A stretch of DNA of 64,000 nt from an uncultured Porphyromonadaceae bacterium. Its GTDB lineage: Bacteria; Bacteroidota; Bacteroidia; Bacteroidales; Muribaculaceae. Below the pieces are notes generated by a model. It was not told the origin of the DNA. It worked only from the letters and a program-made list of their open reading frames with translations, and searched no databases. Shown one piece after another: positions 42,135 to 51,336 of the stretch. The stretch lies in the NCBI GenBank assembly GCA_947175545.1, contig CAMWNI010000004.1, forward strand, positions 1-64,000, read 5' to 3'. Position 1 is the first letter of the stretch. Each line of letters opens with the position of its first letter. The translations under genes were made by a program, and so were the position numbers.

Positions 42135-45100
42135 ATGGAATCTTTTGTTCATCTTCACGTACACACCCAATACTCCGTACTTGACGGGCAGGCGTCAGTA
42201 AAAGCACTTGTCGACAAGGCTATTGATGACGGCATGCCCGGCCTGGCAATTACCGACCATGGCAACATGTTCGGCATTAAGGAATACTTCAACTACGTCA
42301 ACAAAGTCAACAAAGGACTTAAAGAGGAAGGGAAAGAGCCGTTCAAGCCGATTTTCGGCTGCGAAATGTACGTGGCCAACGAGTCGCTGACAACACACAC
42401 AGACAAACACGACACCGGACGCCACCTCATTGTCCTGGCCAAGAACGAAACCGGCTATCACAACCTGATTAAGATTGTCAGCCGTGCATGGACCGAAGGT
42501 TTCTATTCACATCCCCGAACCGACAAGCAGGAGCTGGCGTCACACGCCGAGGGCTTGATTGTCTGCTCGGCATGTCTCGGCGGCGAGATTCCGCGCCTGA
42601 TTCAGCGCGGCCAGATTGACGAGGCCGAAAAAAGCATGCTTTGGTTCAAAGAGACCTTCGGCGAGGACTATTACATTGAATTGCAACGCCATAAGGCCAC
42701 GGTTCCCCGTGCAAACCATGACGTATACCCGATTCAGCAGGAAGTCAACAAGGTTCTGGTTGAACTGGCCCGCAAACATGAAATCAAAATAATCTGCTCC
42801 AATGACGTCCACTTCGTCAACGAAGAAGACGCCGAAGCCCATGACCGCCTTATCTGCGTCAGCACCGGAAAGGATCTCAACGACCCGAAACGAATGCTCT
42901 ACACCAAGCAGGAATGGATGAAGACAACGGCGGAAATGAACGAACTGTTCGCAGATATACCCGAGGCTCTCTCCAACACCATTGAAATCCTTAACAAGGT
43001 CGAACCTTATTCGATTGACCACAAACCGATTCTGCCCAACTTTCCGCTTCCAGACGGATTCACGGATAATGACGACTACCTTCGTTACCTGACCTATCAG
43101 GGCGCCTACCGCCGCTGGGGCAAAGAACTGACCGACGAGCAGAAGGAGCGCATTGACTTCGAGTTGGACACGATTAAGAACATGGGCTTTCCCGGTTACT
43201 TCCTCATTGTCCAGGACTTCATCGCCGCCGGACGCCAGCGCGGCGTAAGCATCGGCCCGGGGCGCGGCTCGGCCGCCGGTTCGGCCGTGGCCTACTGTCT
43301 GGACATCACCCAGATAGACCCGATTAAGTATGACCTTCTGTTTGAACGCTTCCTGAATCCGGACCGAATTTCCCTCCCTGATATTGACATTGACTTCGAC
43401 GATGACGGCCGTTCCGACGTGCTTGCCTACGTTACCGAAAAATACGGTGCTGAAAAAGTTGCACGCATCATAACCTACGGCACAATGGCCGCAAAAAGCG
43501 CCATTAAGGACGTTGCCCGCGTTGAACAGCTTCCGCTGCCCGAGAGCAACCGCCTGGCCAATCTGGTTCCGAAACGCATGCCCGAAGTCAACGGAAAGGA
43601 ACTCAAATGTAACCTTAAAAACTGCTATGAGCATGTTCCGGAATTCAAGGACGAACTAAAGAACCAGAATCCGCTCGTGCGCGACACCCTGAAGTATGCC
43701 CTGCAACTCGAAGGCAATGTCCGAAGCACCGGCGTACATGCCTGCGGCGTCATCATCTGCCGCGACGCCGTCAGCGACTGGGTGCCTCTCTCCGTTGCGC
43801 TCGACAAAGAATCCGGAGCTAAAATGCTCGTAACACAGTATGAAGGCTCCGTTATCGAGGACACCGGACTGATCAAGATGGACTTCCTCGGGCTGAAGAC
43901 GCTCTCAATCATCAAGGAAGCCATTTCTAACATCAAACTGACACGAGGGGTCGAAGTCGACATCGACACCATTCCTATTGACGACCCCAAGACATACCAG
44001 CTCTACTCCGAAGGGCGCACAATCGGCACCTTCCAGTTCGAGTCTGCCGGCATGCAGAAATATCTCCGAGAACTTCAGCCGACGACGTTTGAAGACCTTA
44101 TTGCGATGAACGCCCTCTACCGCCCGGGGCCTATGGACTACATCCCTGACTTCATCAACCGCAAACAAGGCCGCTCACCAATCACATACGACATCCCCGA
44201 GATGGAGAAGTATCTGAAAGATACATACGGCGTCACGGTCTATCAGGAACAGGTCATGCTCCTGAGCCGCCTGCTTGCCAACTTCACCCGAGGCGAGAGC
44301 GATACCCTTCGTAAGGCGATGGGTAAGAAACTCATCGACAAGATGAACCATCTGAAGGGCAAATTCATGGAAGGCGGTCAGGCCAACGGCCACAAACCGG
44401 AGGTTCTTGACAAAATCTGGAAAGACTGGGAAAAATTCGCCTCCTATGCATTCAACAAGAGCCACGCGACCTGTTATAGCTGGGTCGCATTTCAGACCGC
44501 CTTCCTGAAAGCGAACTATCCGGCTGAATACATGGCGGCCGTTCTCAGCCGCAACAAAAACGACAACACGAAGCTGACCGTCTTCATGGACGAATGTAAA
44601 GCCATGAAAATAAAGGTTAAAGGGCCGGATGTAAACGAATCGTTCAGCAATTTTGGTGTGAACCGCGCAGGCGACATCCGCTTCGGCATGTCAGCAATCA
44701 AGGGCGTCGGCGAAGGTATCGTCAACGCAATCATTGCCGAACGTGATGCCAACGGCCCCTTCACAAGCGTCTATGACTTCGTTGAACGCGTTGACATTTC
44801 CAGTGGCCTGAACCGCCGCACGCTCGATAATCTCGTGCTTGCCGGGGCCTTTGACTGTTTTGCCGACGAAATCAAGCGTGAAGACTTTTTTGAGACAAAT
44901 TCGCGCGACGAATCATTCTCTGAACAGCTTGTGCGCTACGGCCAGGCTTTCCAGCGAGACAAACAGCAGCAAAGCGCCTCGCTCTTTGACATGTTTGCCG
45001 ACGACCAGTCAATGTCAACGGCCGGACGTCCCGCTGTCAAGCCCGCCGTCCCCTGGGCCCCGGCCGAACTCCTCGCCCGCGAACGCGAACTCGTCGGCAT

Positions 45101-45707
45101 GTACCTGTCTGCCCACCCACTTGACCCCTATTACATGGAACTCACCTATGGCTGCACGCCGATAAAAGACTTCTCGGCCGAGGAACATACGCCCGTAGAG
45201 GGCAAGGAAATCATCATCGGCGGCATGGTCATTGACTTCCAGCAGCGACAAGGAATGAAAGGCCCGTTCGGAATCCTGAAAATTGAGGATTTGAGCGGAC
45301 AGATGGAGCTTCGATTGTTCGGACAGACCTTCGCGAAGTTCAACAGTTACTGCACCTCGGGGCAGCAGATTCTGATTACCGGCCAGTTCCAGCGACGTTA
45401 CGCAAACGAAGACCTGCGCTTCAACATAACCTCCGTCTCCCTCCTGAGCGAAATGAAGGGCAAAGTGGTGCGCGGAATCTCAATCCAACTGATGACTGAC
45501 CGCATCGAACCGGCCCTGGCCGATATTCTTCGTGAAAGCGCCCAGTCAAAGGGGGAGGGCGAGACCGGGCGCCTTGAAGTGCGGCTCTACGACCCGACCC
45601 TCAACCGCGGACTGACCCTCACGTCGCCCGTCGGTGTCGCAATCAACAAAAAACTTGTTGAACGGCTTGAGTCAATTGACGTCGACTATCAGATCCTGAC
45701 AGCATGA
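42135..45707 (+). CDS. dnaE: DNA polymerase III alpha subunit
   Basis: A 1,190-residue C-family replicative polymerase. The PHP domain opens with VHLHVHTQYSVLDG. The polymerase active site is PDIDIDF with Asp416 and Asp418 (plus Asp420), preceded by the GxGxGSAAGS-type block SIGPGRGSAAGSAVAYCLD. Further C-terminal are the helix-hairpin-helix region (IKGVGEGIVNAIIAERD, ANGPFTSVYDF) and an OB-fold tRNA-anti domain near 1020-1100. The frame starts at a GTG (42126) inside the -7 box, so the ATG at 42135 is the better start. trxA follows on the same strand after 61 bases. Confidence 0.97.
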   Translation: MESFVHLHVHTQYSVLDGQASVKALVDKAIDDGMPGLAITDHGNMFGIKEYFNYVNKVNKGLKEEGKEPFKPIFGCEMYVANESLTTHTDKHDTGRHLIVLAKNETGYHNLIKIVSRAWTEGFYSHPRTDKQELASHAEGLIVCSACLGGEIPRLIQRGQIDEAEKSMLWFKETFGEDYYIELQRHKATVPRANHDVYPIQQEVNKVLVELARKHEIKIICSNDVHFVNEEDAEAHDRLICVSTGKDLNDPKRMLYTKQEWMKTTAEMNELFADIPEALSNTIEILNKVEPYSIDHKPILPNFPLPDGFTDNDDYLRYLTYQGAYRRWGKELTDEQKERIDFELDTIKNMGFPGYFLIVQDFIAAGRQRGVSIGPGRGSAAGSAVAYCLDITQIDPIKYDLLFERFLNPDRISLPDIDIDFDDDGRSDVLAYVTEKYGAEKVARIITYGTMAAKSAIKDVARVEQLPLPESNRLANLVPKRMPEVNGKELKCNLKNCYEHVPEFKDELKNQNPLVRDTLKYALQLEGNVRSTGVHACGVIICRDAVSDWVPLSVALDKESGAKMLVTQYEGSVIEDTGLIKMDFLGLKTLSIIKEAISNIKLTRGVEVDIDTIPIDDPKTYQLYSEGRTIGTFQFESAGMQKYLRELQPTTFEDLIAMNALYRPGPMDYIPDFINRKQGRSPITYDIPEMEKYLKDTYGVTVYQEQVMLLSRLLANFTRGESDTLRKAMGKKLIDKMNHLKGKFMEGGQANGHKPEVLDKIWKDWEKFASYAFNKSHATCYSWVAFQTAFLKANYPAEYMAAVLSRNKNDNTKLTVFMDECKAMKIKVKGPDVNESFSNFGVNRAGDIRFGMSAIKGVGEGIVNAIIAERDANGPFTSVYDFVERVDISSGLNRRTLDNLVLAGAFDCFADEIKREDFFETNSRDESFSEQLVRYGQAFQRDKQQQSASLFDMFADDQSMSTAGRPAVKPAVPWAPAELLARERELVGMYLSAHPLDPYYMELTYGCTPIKDFSAEEHTPVEGKEIIIGGMVIDFQQRQGMKGPFGILKIEDLSGQMELRLFGQTFAKFNSYCTSGQQILITGQFQRRYANEDLRFNITSVSLLSEMKGKVVRGISIQLMTDRIEPALADILRESAQSKGEGETGRLEVRLYDPTLNRGLTLTSPVGVAINKKLVERLESIDVDYQILTA

Positions 45708-45768
45708 CAAATTCGAAATACAGTAAGAATCAACTCAATTAACTAACTTAACTCCAAAAAAATAACCT

Positions 45769-46092
45769 ATGGCACAGACTTTCACTGATGAAAACATCCA
45801 TGACATCATCGCCTCCGGAAAACCCGTAATGATAGACTTCTGGGCAACCTGGTGTGGACCCTGCGTTGGCATGAGTCCTGCAATTGACGCAGTTGCCGAA
45901 GAATATGCCGGACGCGTCGAAGTCGGCAAATACAACATTGACGAGCAGAACGACCTTGCAATGCAGTACCGAATCATGTCGATTCCGACGATTCTGACAT
46001 TCAAGAACGGCAAGAAAACCGAACTCCGTCTCGTCGGCGCGCAGAGCATTGACAAACTCCGCGAAACTTTAGACGCCCTTCTGGCGTTATAA
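45769..46092 (+). CDS. trxA: Thioredoxin
   Basis: A 107-residue cytoplasmic thioredoxin with the active-site WCGPC at residues 28-32 (Cys29, Cys32), the conserved FWATWCGPC context, and the cis-proline in SIPTILTFKNG. It reduces disulfides in ribonucleotide reductase and other targets. There is no signal peptide. The gene lies 61 bases after dnaE and is followed by a hairpin. Confidence 0.96.
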   Translation: MAQTFTDENIHDIIASGKPVMIDFWATWCGPCVGMSPAIDAVAEEYAGRVEVGKYNIDEQNDLAMQYRIMSIPTILTFKNGKKTELRLVGAQSIDKLRETLDALLAL

Positions 46093-46101
46093 TTACAGAC
46101 T

Positions 46102-46139
46102 CCATCAGGGGACTTAACTTCGATTAATGCCCCTGATGG
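46102..46139 (+). terminator. Hairpin after trxA
   Basis: CCATCAGGGG (46102-46111) pairs perfectly with CCCCTGATGG (46130-46139). The T tract behind it is weak, so termination may be partial. Confidence 0.65.
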
Positions 46140-46194
46140 CTGTTTATGAACCTTCTTTTTACACTCATCCTCATAACCTAAAACCCTGAAAACC

Positions 46195-47715
46195 ATGTTC
46201 TCCGAATCAGACTTCAAAACTCTCGCGGCAAAAGGAATCAGCCCTGAACAGGCCGGTTCACAGCTCGAACGGTTCAAAACCGGATTTCCCGAACTGACAG
46301 TCGTTGGCTCCGCCACAGTAGGCCACGGAATTGCCCGGCTTGACTCCGAAGCCCGCGCAGCCGCCGAAAAAAGGTGGTCCGAATATCTTGCCGACGGCGG
46401 CAAAGCCTGCAAATTCGTTCCCGCCTCAGGTGCAGCATCCCGAATGTTCAAATCTCTTTTCGCCTTTGTTGACGGTCCGGACGAAAAAGCGCCCGCAGAT
46501 TCCGACGTAGCTGAAGTCATCAGTTCCATCCACGAATTTGCCTTTTATCCCGCGCTGAATGAAGTCTGCATGGCCCTCTATGGAAAATCGGTCGATGACC
46601 TGAAAGGCGATGGTAAAGACAAGGAAATCATCCGTGCGATTATTGACGGCTCAGGACTGAACTACGGTCAACTCCCCAAAGGGTTGCTACAGTTCCACTC
46701 ATATGCCGACGGAGCGCGCACCCCGGTGGCCGAACACATTGCTGAAGGAGCCGCAACAGCCGCCGCAGCCGGCGGGACACTCTATCTGCACTTCACCGTC
46801 AGCCCGGCACACCGCGAACTATTCCGTAACGAACTTGACCGCCTGATTCCGGATGCGGAGAAAAAATATGGCGTAAAAATCGACGCCTCGCTCTCCGAAC
46901 AAAAATCATTCACCGACACCATCGCCGCTAATGCCGACGGCACCCCTTTCCGCACCTCTGACGGCCAACTCTTATTCCGTCCCGGCGGCCACGGAGCGCT
47001 GATTCAGAACCTGAATGACATTGATGCTGCTGTAGTTTTCATCAAAAACATTGACAATGTCGTCCCCGACTCGCAACGCGACGCAACCGTCACATGGAAA
47101 CGCATTCTTGCAGGCTATTTGATTCAGATTCATGACCGCATCGCTGAATTTCTAAAGGAACTGCGCGAAGGCAACGCAACGATTGCCCGCCAGCGCGAAA
47201 TGATTCAGTATCTCCATGACGTCCTTCAGGTCCGTGACCCTCGCATGAAAGTCATGAATGACGCTGACCTCGAACAGTTCCTGCTGACCAAACTTGACCG
47301 TCCGCTACGCGTCTGCGGCATGGTTGTCAACGAAGGCGAACCTGGCGGAGGCCCCTATCTGACCGTGAATCCGGACGGATCAACTTCGCCTCAGATTCTC
47401 GAAAGCCATCAGATTGCGCCACAATTTAAGGATTTCATGGCTAAAGCGACTCACTTCAACCCCGTTGACATTGTCTGCTACATCCAAGACCCTGACGGCA
47501 AGCCTTACGACCTGCCCCATTATGTAGACCAGGCAACAGGCTTCATTTCAAGCAAGTCGGCCCAAGGACGCGAACTGCGCGCACTTGAACTTCCCGGACT
47601 CTGGAACGGCGCCATGAGCGACTGGAACACGGTTTTTGTCGAAGTTCCCGCAGCGACGTTCAACCCCGTCAAGACAGTAAACGATCTGCTACGTCCCGCC
47701 CATCGTCATTCGTAA
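46195..47715 (+). CDS. DUF4301 protein, possible nucleotidyltransferase fold
   Basis: A 506-residue cytoplasmic protein of the Bacteroidetes DUF4301 family, function not established. Visible features suggest a sugar-nucleotidyltransferase-like fold: an N-terminal glycine/serine loop VPASGAASRMFK (75-86) comparable to the GxGxRM loop of such enzymes, RPGGHGALIQNL (from 262), and FIKNIDNVVP (282-291), which recalls the KNIDN motif of UDP-sugar pyrophosphorylases. These are pattern resemblances seen by eye only. There is no signal peptide or membrane segment. Its 3' end overlaps the convergent permease gene by 10 bases. Confidence 0.85.
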   Translation: MFSESDFKTLAAKGISPEQAGSQLERFKTGFPELTVVGSATVGHGIARLDSEARAAAEKRWSEYLADGGKACKFVPASGAASRMFKSLFAFVDGPDEKAPADSDVAEVISSIHEFAFYPALNEVCMALYGKSVDDLKGDGKDKEIIRAIIDGSGLNYGQLPKGLLQFHSYADGARTPVAEHIAEGAATAAAAGGTLYLHFTVSPAHRELFRNELDRLIPDAEKKYGVKIDASLSEQKSFTDTIAANADGTPFRTSDGQLLFRPGGHGALIQNLNDIDAAVVFIKNIDNVVPDSQRDATVTWKRILAGYLIQIHDRIAEFLKELREGNATIARQREMIQYLHDVLQVRDPRMKVMNDADLEQFLLTKLDRPLRVCGMVVNEGEPGGGPYLTVNPDGSTSPQILESHQIAPQFKDFMAKATHFNPVDIVCYIQDPDGKPYDLPHYVDQATGFISSKSAQGRELRALELPGLWNGAMSDWNTVFVEVPAATFNPVKTVNDLLRPAHRHS

Positions 47716-48896
47716 CGCATTGTCGTGGCCGGCGAAATCTTCGCCACGGTCATTGCCGGAAGCATCAAAACCAGCCAACTGACGGCAAGCGCTCCGGCGT
47801 TGACCCCCAAAAAACATCCGAGCGACAGCCGGACCGGAACATGGTCAACATAATATGATGCCGGATCAAGCGGAACCGCCTGCGTATAATACTGGACCAC
47901 AATCATCACCACGGCGATCAAATTGCCCCAGACAAGGCCTCGAACAACAAGACGTTCGGCCATAAGCATAAAAATCCTGCGAATCTGTCTGTTGGAAGTT
48001 CCAAGAGCTTTCAGCAGACCGATTGTTTTTACCCGCTCCAGAATAATGATGAACAAAGACGAAATCAGAGTGACCGACGCAACCACTCCCATCAGCGCCA
48101 GAATCACAACAACGTTAGTGTCAATCAATTCAAGCCACGAAAAAAACTGCGAATCTGTCTGATAGACGTCCGTCAGACCATAGGCAGACGTCAGTTCACC
48201 GGAATAATAGGCCGTCAGCAACTGCGAGTGAATCTGCGACGCCAGCGGCTTGATTTCGTCCGGAGCCACACCGCGGATGCCGACCGACTGCACATATCCC
48301 TCCGGCAGCCCCAGCAGTGATGCAGGAAGCTGCGTTGAGCAGTAAGCAATATTCTCATCATGTTCCGTTATTCCGGTCGAGTAAATCGAATCCACACGTA
48401 ACGACCTTACGCGCAAGCGGTTGTCCACAAAAACATAAGCCGGAATCCTGTCTCCCAAGCTAAGCCCGAGGGCCGACGCCTGCCCGCTGCTGACTGCCAC
48501 CGAGCCAACGCTATCAGGCTCAACAACCTCGGAATTGCCCTCAAGGCTGACACAGAGAAAATCAGTTGGCGTCTTCAAGATACCGGCAAGACCTACATGC
48601 CCGACGGCATACGCACCTTCCGGAAGCGTAAGCGCCCGCAAAGGCTCGTCAACAGGAAACGCCGCGGGATTGCCGTCTGCGTCATAACCCGTAATCGTGA
48701 CGGCGTCATTCATGCGGAGAATATTCCGTCTGACCTCGTTCTTGAATCCGCTCATGACTGCAACAGAAAGCAACATGACCAGAATTGACAGCGCTACTCC
48801 TGTAACAGCCACTCCGACTGCCGGAGTGACGCGTCTGGAGTCAAGCGGCTTCCACGCCAGACGCCGAGCCAGGGTCAGCTCAAATCCGTTCGCCAC
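47706..48896 (-). CDS. FtsX/LolC-E-type ABC transporter permease
   Basis: A 396-residue membrane protein of the lipoprotein-release (LolC/E) or MacB-like permease type. A first membrane helix (about 25-48, GVAVTGVALSILVMLLSVAV) is followed by a large periplasmic domain (MacB-PCD, about 50-245) and three C-terminal helices with the FtsX signature ERVKTIGLLKALGTSNRQIRR. The frame runs back 70 codons to 49106 inside the phosphatase gene, but a GTG at 48896 gives the expected N-terminus (FELTLARRL). It overlaps the phosphatase gene by 17 bases. No partner ATPase gene lies next to it. Confidence 0.88.
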   Translation of the reverse strand: MANGFELTLARRLAWKPLDSRRVTPAVGVAVTGVALSILVMLLSVAVMSGFKNEVRRNILRMNDAVTITGYDADGNPAAFPVDEPLRALTLPEGAYAVGHVGLAGILKTPTDFLCVSLEGNSEVVEPDSVGSVAVSSGQASALGLSLGDRIPAYVFVDNRLRVRSLRVDSIYSTGITEHDENIAYCSTQLPASLLGLPEGYVQSVGIRGVAPDEIKPLASQIHSQLLTAYYSGELTSAYGLTDVYQTDSQFFSWLELIDTNVVVILALMGVVASVTLISSLFIIILERVKTIGLLKALGTSNRQIRRIFMLMAERLVVRGLVWGNLIAVVMIVVQYYTQAVPLDPASYYVDHVPVRLSLGCFLGVNAGALAVSWLVLMLPAMTVAKISPATTMRYE

Positions 48897-49374
48897 TCTC
48901 CAGCCTGTTAAACAGATTCTGACATCCGTCCTGAAGCAGATCCAGGACAAGTTCGAAACCTTCCGCTCCTTCATAATAAGGATCGGGAACATGGTCATAG
49001 CACGATCCGCCGGAGAAGAACGACGCCATTCCGCATACCTTGCGTGCGGCCTCAACGCTCGGCGCAAGTCGGCGAAGATTAGCAAGATTGCTCGCGTCCA
49101 TTCCAATTATGAGGTCAAAATCAGCGAAATCGTCAACCGAAACCTGCCGGCACCGGTGAGTCAACTCCAAGCCTCGGCTTCGTGCATGAATCCTCATGCG
49201 TTTGTCCGGCAACTGGCCAATATGATAGCCTCCGGTCCCGGCCGAATCGACAACATAGCGACTCTCAGCACAATTTTCGCGCAAAATTGCTCGAAAAACG
49301 CCCTCGGCGGCCGGACTGCGGCAAATATTGCCCAGACAAACAAAAAGGACTCTGACCGGCTTCTTCTCTTCCAT
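48880..49374 (-). CDS. Low-molecular-weight protein-tyrosine phosphatase
   Basis: A 164-residue LMW-PTP. The P-loop CLGNICRS has nucleophile Cys13 and Arg19, and the general acid is Asp131 in PDPYYEG. Such enzymes dephosphorylate tyrosine kinases of capsule export or, in some cases, arginine-phosphorylated proteins. The frame continues two codons to a TTG at 49380; the ATG at 49374 is preferred. It lies between the acyl-CoA ligase (21-base gap) and the permease (17-base overlap), with no tyrosine kinase nearby. Confidence 0.94.
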   Translation of the reverse strand: MEEKKPVRVLFVCLGNICRSPAAEGVFRAILRENCAESRYVVDSAGTGGYHIGQLPDKRMRIHARSRGLELTHRCRQVSVDDFADFDLIIGMDASNLANLRRLAPSVEAARKVCGMASFFSGGSCYDHVPDPYYEGAEGFELVLDLLQDGCQNLFNRLESGERI

Positions 49375-49395
49375 GTTCAACGCTGAGGCTACGGG

Positions 49396-51189
49396 TTAGA
49401 CATACATCTTGTCAACAAGGTCAGCATAGTGTTCAATGACCACTCGGCGACGGACCTTCAGCGTATTGGTCAGTTCACCCCGTTCCATTGTGAAAGGAGT
49501 TGTCAACAGCGTGAAGCGCTTGATATGCTCATAAGGGGCAAGGTCAGCCGTAAGTTTCTCTATTCTGCCCATAACAAATTCGTTAACCTTCGCATTTGCA
49601 GCAAGTTCCTCGCGCGTCATCGCGCCGAGATTATTGTCAGCAGCAAACTTCGCAAGGATCTTGAAATCCGGAACAATCAGCGCGCTGACAAACTTCCGGC
49701 GGTCGCCAATGACGGCAATCTGCTCAAAAAGCGGGTCGGCTCCCAGGCGGCTTTCAATTGCCTGCGGAGCGATATACTTACCATTTGAGGTTTTGAACAG
49801 GTCCTTGATGCGATCCGTGATATAGATGTTGCCCTGCGAATCGATCCGGCCCGCATCACCCGTGTGAAGCCATCCGTCAGCGGTGAATGCCTCGGCAGTC
49901 TGCTCGGGGCTTTTATAGTAACCGGACATGACCGTCGGACCCGAAACCTGAATCTCGCTGTTGTCACCAATGCGGACTTTCAGGCCGTCAAGCAACGTGC
50001 CAACCGACCCTATTGCATACTCCACCTCCGGGAAGCAGGAAACAGTGGCCGTGGTCTCGCTCAGGCCGTAACCGATACAGAGATTGATGCCGACCGCATG
50101 GCAGAACTCGACGATCTCAGTTGAAATCGGAGCGCCCGCCGTCGGGAAAAGTTTGCCGTTTTCAACGCCTATGGCCCCGCGGAGCTTGCGGAAGATTCGG
50201 CCGTTGTAGAGCTGATATTCCCGCTCGAGCATCGCCGGAACTTTCAACCCCATGCGGACATACTCAAGGTTGCGACGCCGGCCAACGGCAAGCGCACGCT
50301 TGGCCATGGTCCGGCTAACAACACCCATCGCCTCGATTTTCTCCATCACGACCGTATAGACTTTCTCCCAAAATCGCGGCACTGCACACATGCACGAAGG
50401 CGTCACCTCGCGGATTGTCTGCTGAATGCGAGCCGTGTCGCGGTTGACATATAGCGGCATCGAATATGTCAGGCAGTAACAGCTCCAGGCCATTTCAAAA
50501 ATATGGCTCAGCGGCAGAAAACAGAGCGACGTGTCGCCGGCGTGGAGCATCGTCAGTCGACGGTGGTGCAGCTCAATCGCAGATGAAAAATTATCGTGAG
50601 TCAGCATCGCGCCTTTCGGGAGGCCGGTAGTTCCTGACGTGTAGAGCAGCGTGGCAAGGTCATCAGGCATAGCCTGTCCGGCGCGTAAAGTCACCTCCGC
50701 ATGCACCTCGGCCGACGCGGCCGTGCCGCGCTCAAGCAGCTCAGTGAAATGAATTGACGTCGTGTCATCATCATCGAAGCGCACGGCGGGGTCAGCAGCA
50801 ATAATCACCCCGACACCAACCTTGCGGGCAACGTCATAGTGGACCTGCGAACCGACGAGGATATGCTTGATTTCGGCATTTTCAACAATAAATCTGACCT
50901 GATCGGCCGATGATGTTGCATAAATATTGACCGGAATGGCGCGAAGCTGCCATGCCGCGAAGTCAATCATAAGTATTTCCGGACGGTTTTCCGAGAAAAT
51001 ACCGATAGACTCCTGTACCCCGAGTTTAAGTTCAAGAAGGGCGGCGGCAACTGCCAGTACGTTGTCGGCAAACTGACGCCGGGAGACCGGACACCATTTG
51101 TTACGCCCATCGACTTCGGCAGGAAAATAGAACGCGGTCATTTCCGGATTGGTAATATTCCGGGGAACAGATATTAATGTAGGAATCAT
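49396..51189 (-). CDS. AMP-binding long-chain-fatty-acid-CoA ligase
   Basis: A 597-residue ANL-superfamily enzyme that activates fatty acids to acyl-CoA with ATP. The P-loop-like motif LLYTSGTTGLPKGAML is at about 181-196, followed by the adenylation motif GYGLSETTA and the hinge region WLHTGDAGRID. The C-terminal catalytic lysine region (TNTLKVRRR) is present. Length and the FEMAWSCY block fit the bacterial long-chain ligase group. The frame extends 11 codons to 51222, but that start overlaps the -7 box at 51220-51227, so the ATG at 51189 is chosen. It heads a three-gene minus-strand unit. Confidence 0.94.
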   Translation of the reverse strand: MIPTLISVPRNITNPEMTAFYFPAEVDGRNKWCPVSRRQFADNVLAVAAALLELKLGVQESIGIFSENRPEILMIDFAAWQLRAIPVNIYATSSADQVRFIVENAEIKHILVGSQVHYDVARKVGVGVIIAADPAVRFDDDDTTSIHFTELLERGTAASAEVHAEVTLRAGQAMPDDLATLLYTSGTTGLPKGAMLTHDNFSSAIELHHRRLTMLHAGDTSLCFLPLSHIFEMAWSCYCLTYSMPLYVNRDTARIQQTIREVTPSCMCAVPRFWEKVYTVVMEKIEAMGVVSRTMAKRALAVGRRRNLEYVRMGLKVPAMLEREYQLYNGRIFRKLRGAIGVENGKLFPTAGAPISTEIVEFCHAVGINLCIGYGLSETTATVSCFPEVEYAIGSVGTLLDGLKVRIGDNSEIQVSGPTVMSGYYKSPEQTAEAFTADGWLHTGDAGRIDSQGNIYITDRIKDLFKTSNGKYIAPQAIESRLGADPLFEQIAVIGDRRKFVSALIVPDFKILAKFAADNNLGAMTREELAANAKVNEFVMGRIEKLTADLAPYEHIKRFTLLTTPFTMERGELTNTLKVRRRVVIEHYADLVDKMYV

Positions 51190-51219
51190 AATTATGGTTC
51201 GGAATTTTGGTTTCCGCTG

Positions 51220-51227
51220 CAAAGGTA
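51220..51227 (-). promoter_or_regulatory. -7 box of the acyl-CoA ligase operon
   Basis: On the minus strand the box reads TACCTTTG, 30 bases before the start at 51189. Confidence 0.5.
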
Positions 51228-51259
51228 GGCTTTTTTTTTGAAATATCGGCTCAAGAACG

Positions 51260-51289
51260 TTGACTTCCCATATTTTTTTCGTACATTTG
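51260..51289 (+). promoter_or_regulatory. Promoter of the clan-D-like glycosidase gene
   Basis: TTG (51260-51262) and TACATTTG (51282-51289) are 19 bases apart, a full match to the Bacteroidetes pattern. The leader is about 45 bases. Confidence 0.7.
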
Positions 51290-51336
51290 CAAAATTAAAT
51301 TTGTAAATTTCACTCTTAAACCTAATCATTCTTAGC

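Noticed and set aside
42540-43634. 364-codon open frame on the minus strand inside dnaE
   Set aside because: It is antisense to a well-supported gene, composition mirrors the dnaE codons, and no domain or start signal is seen.
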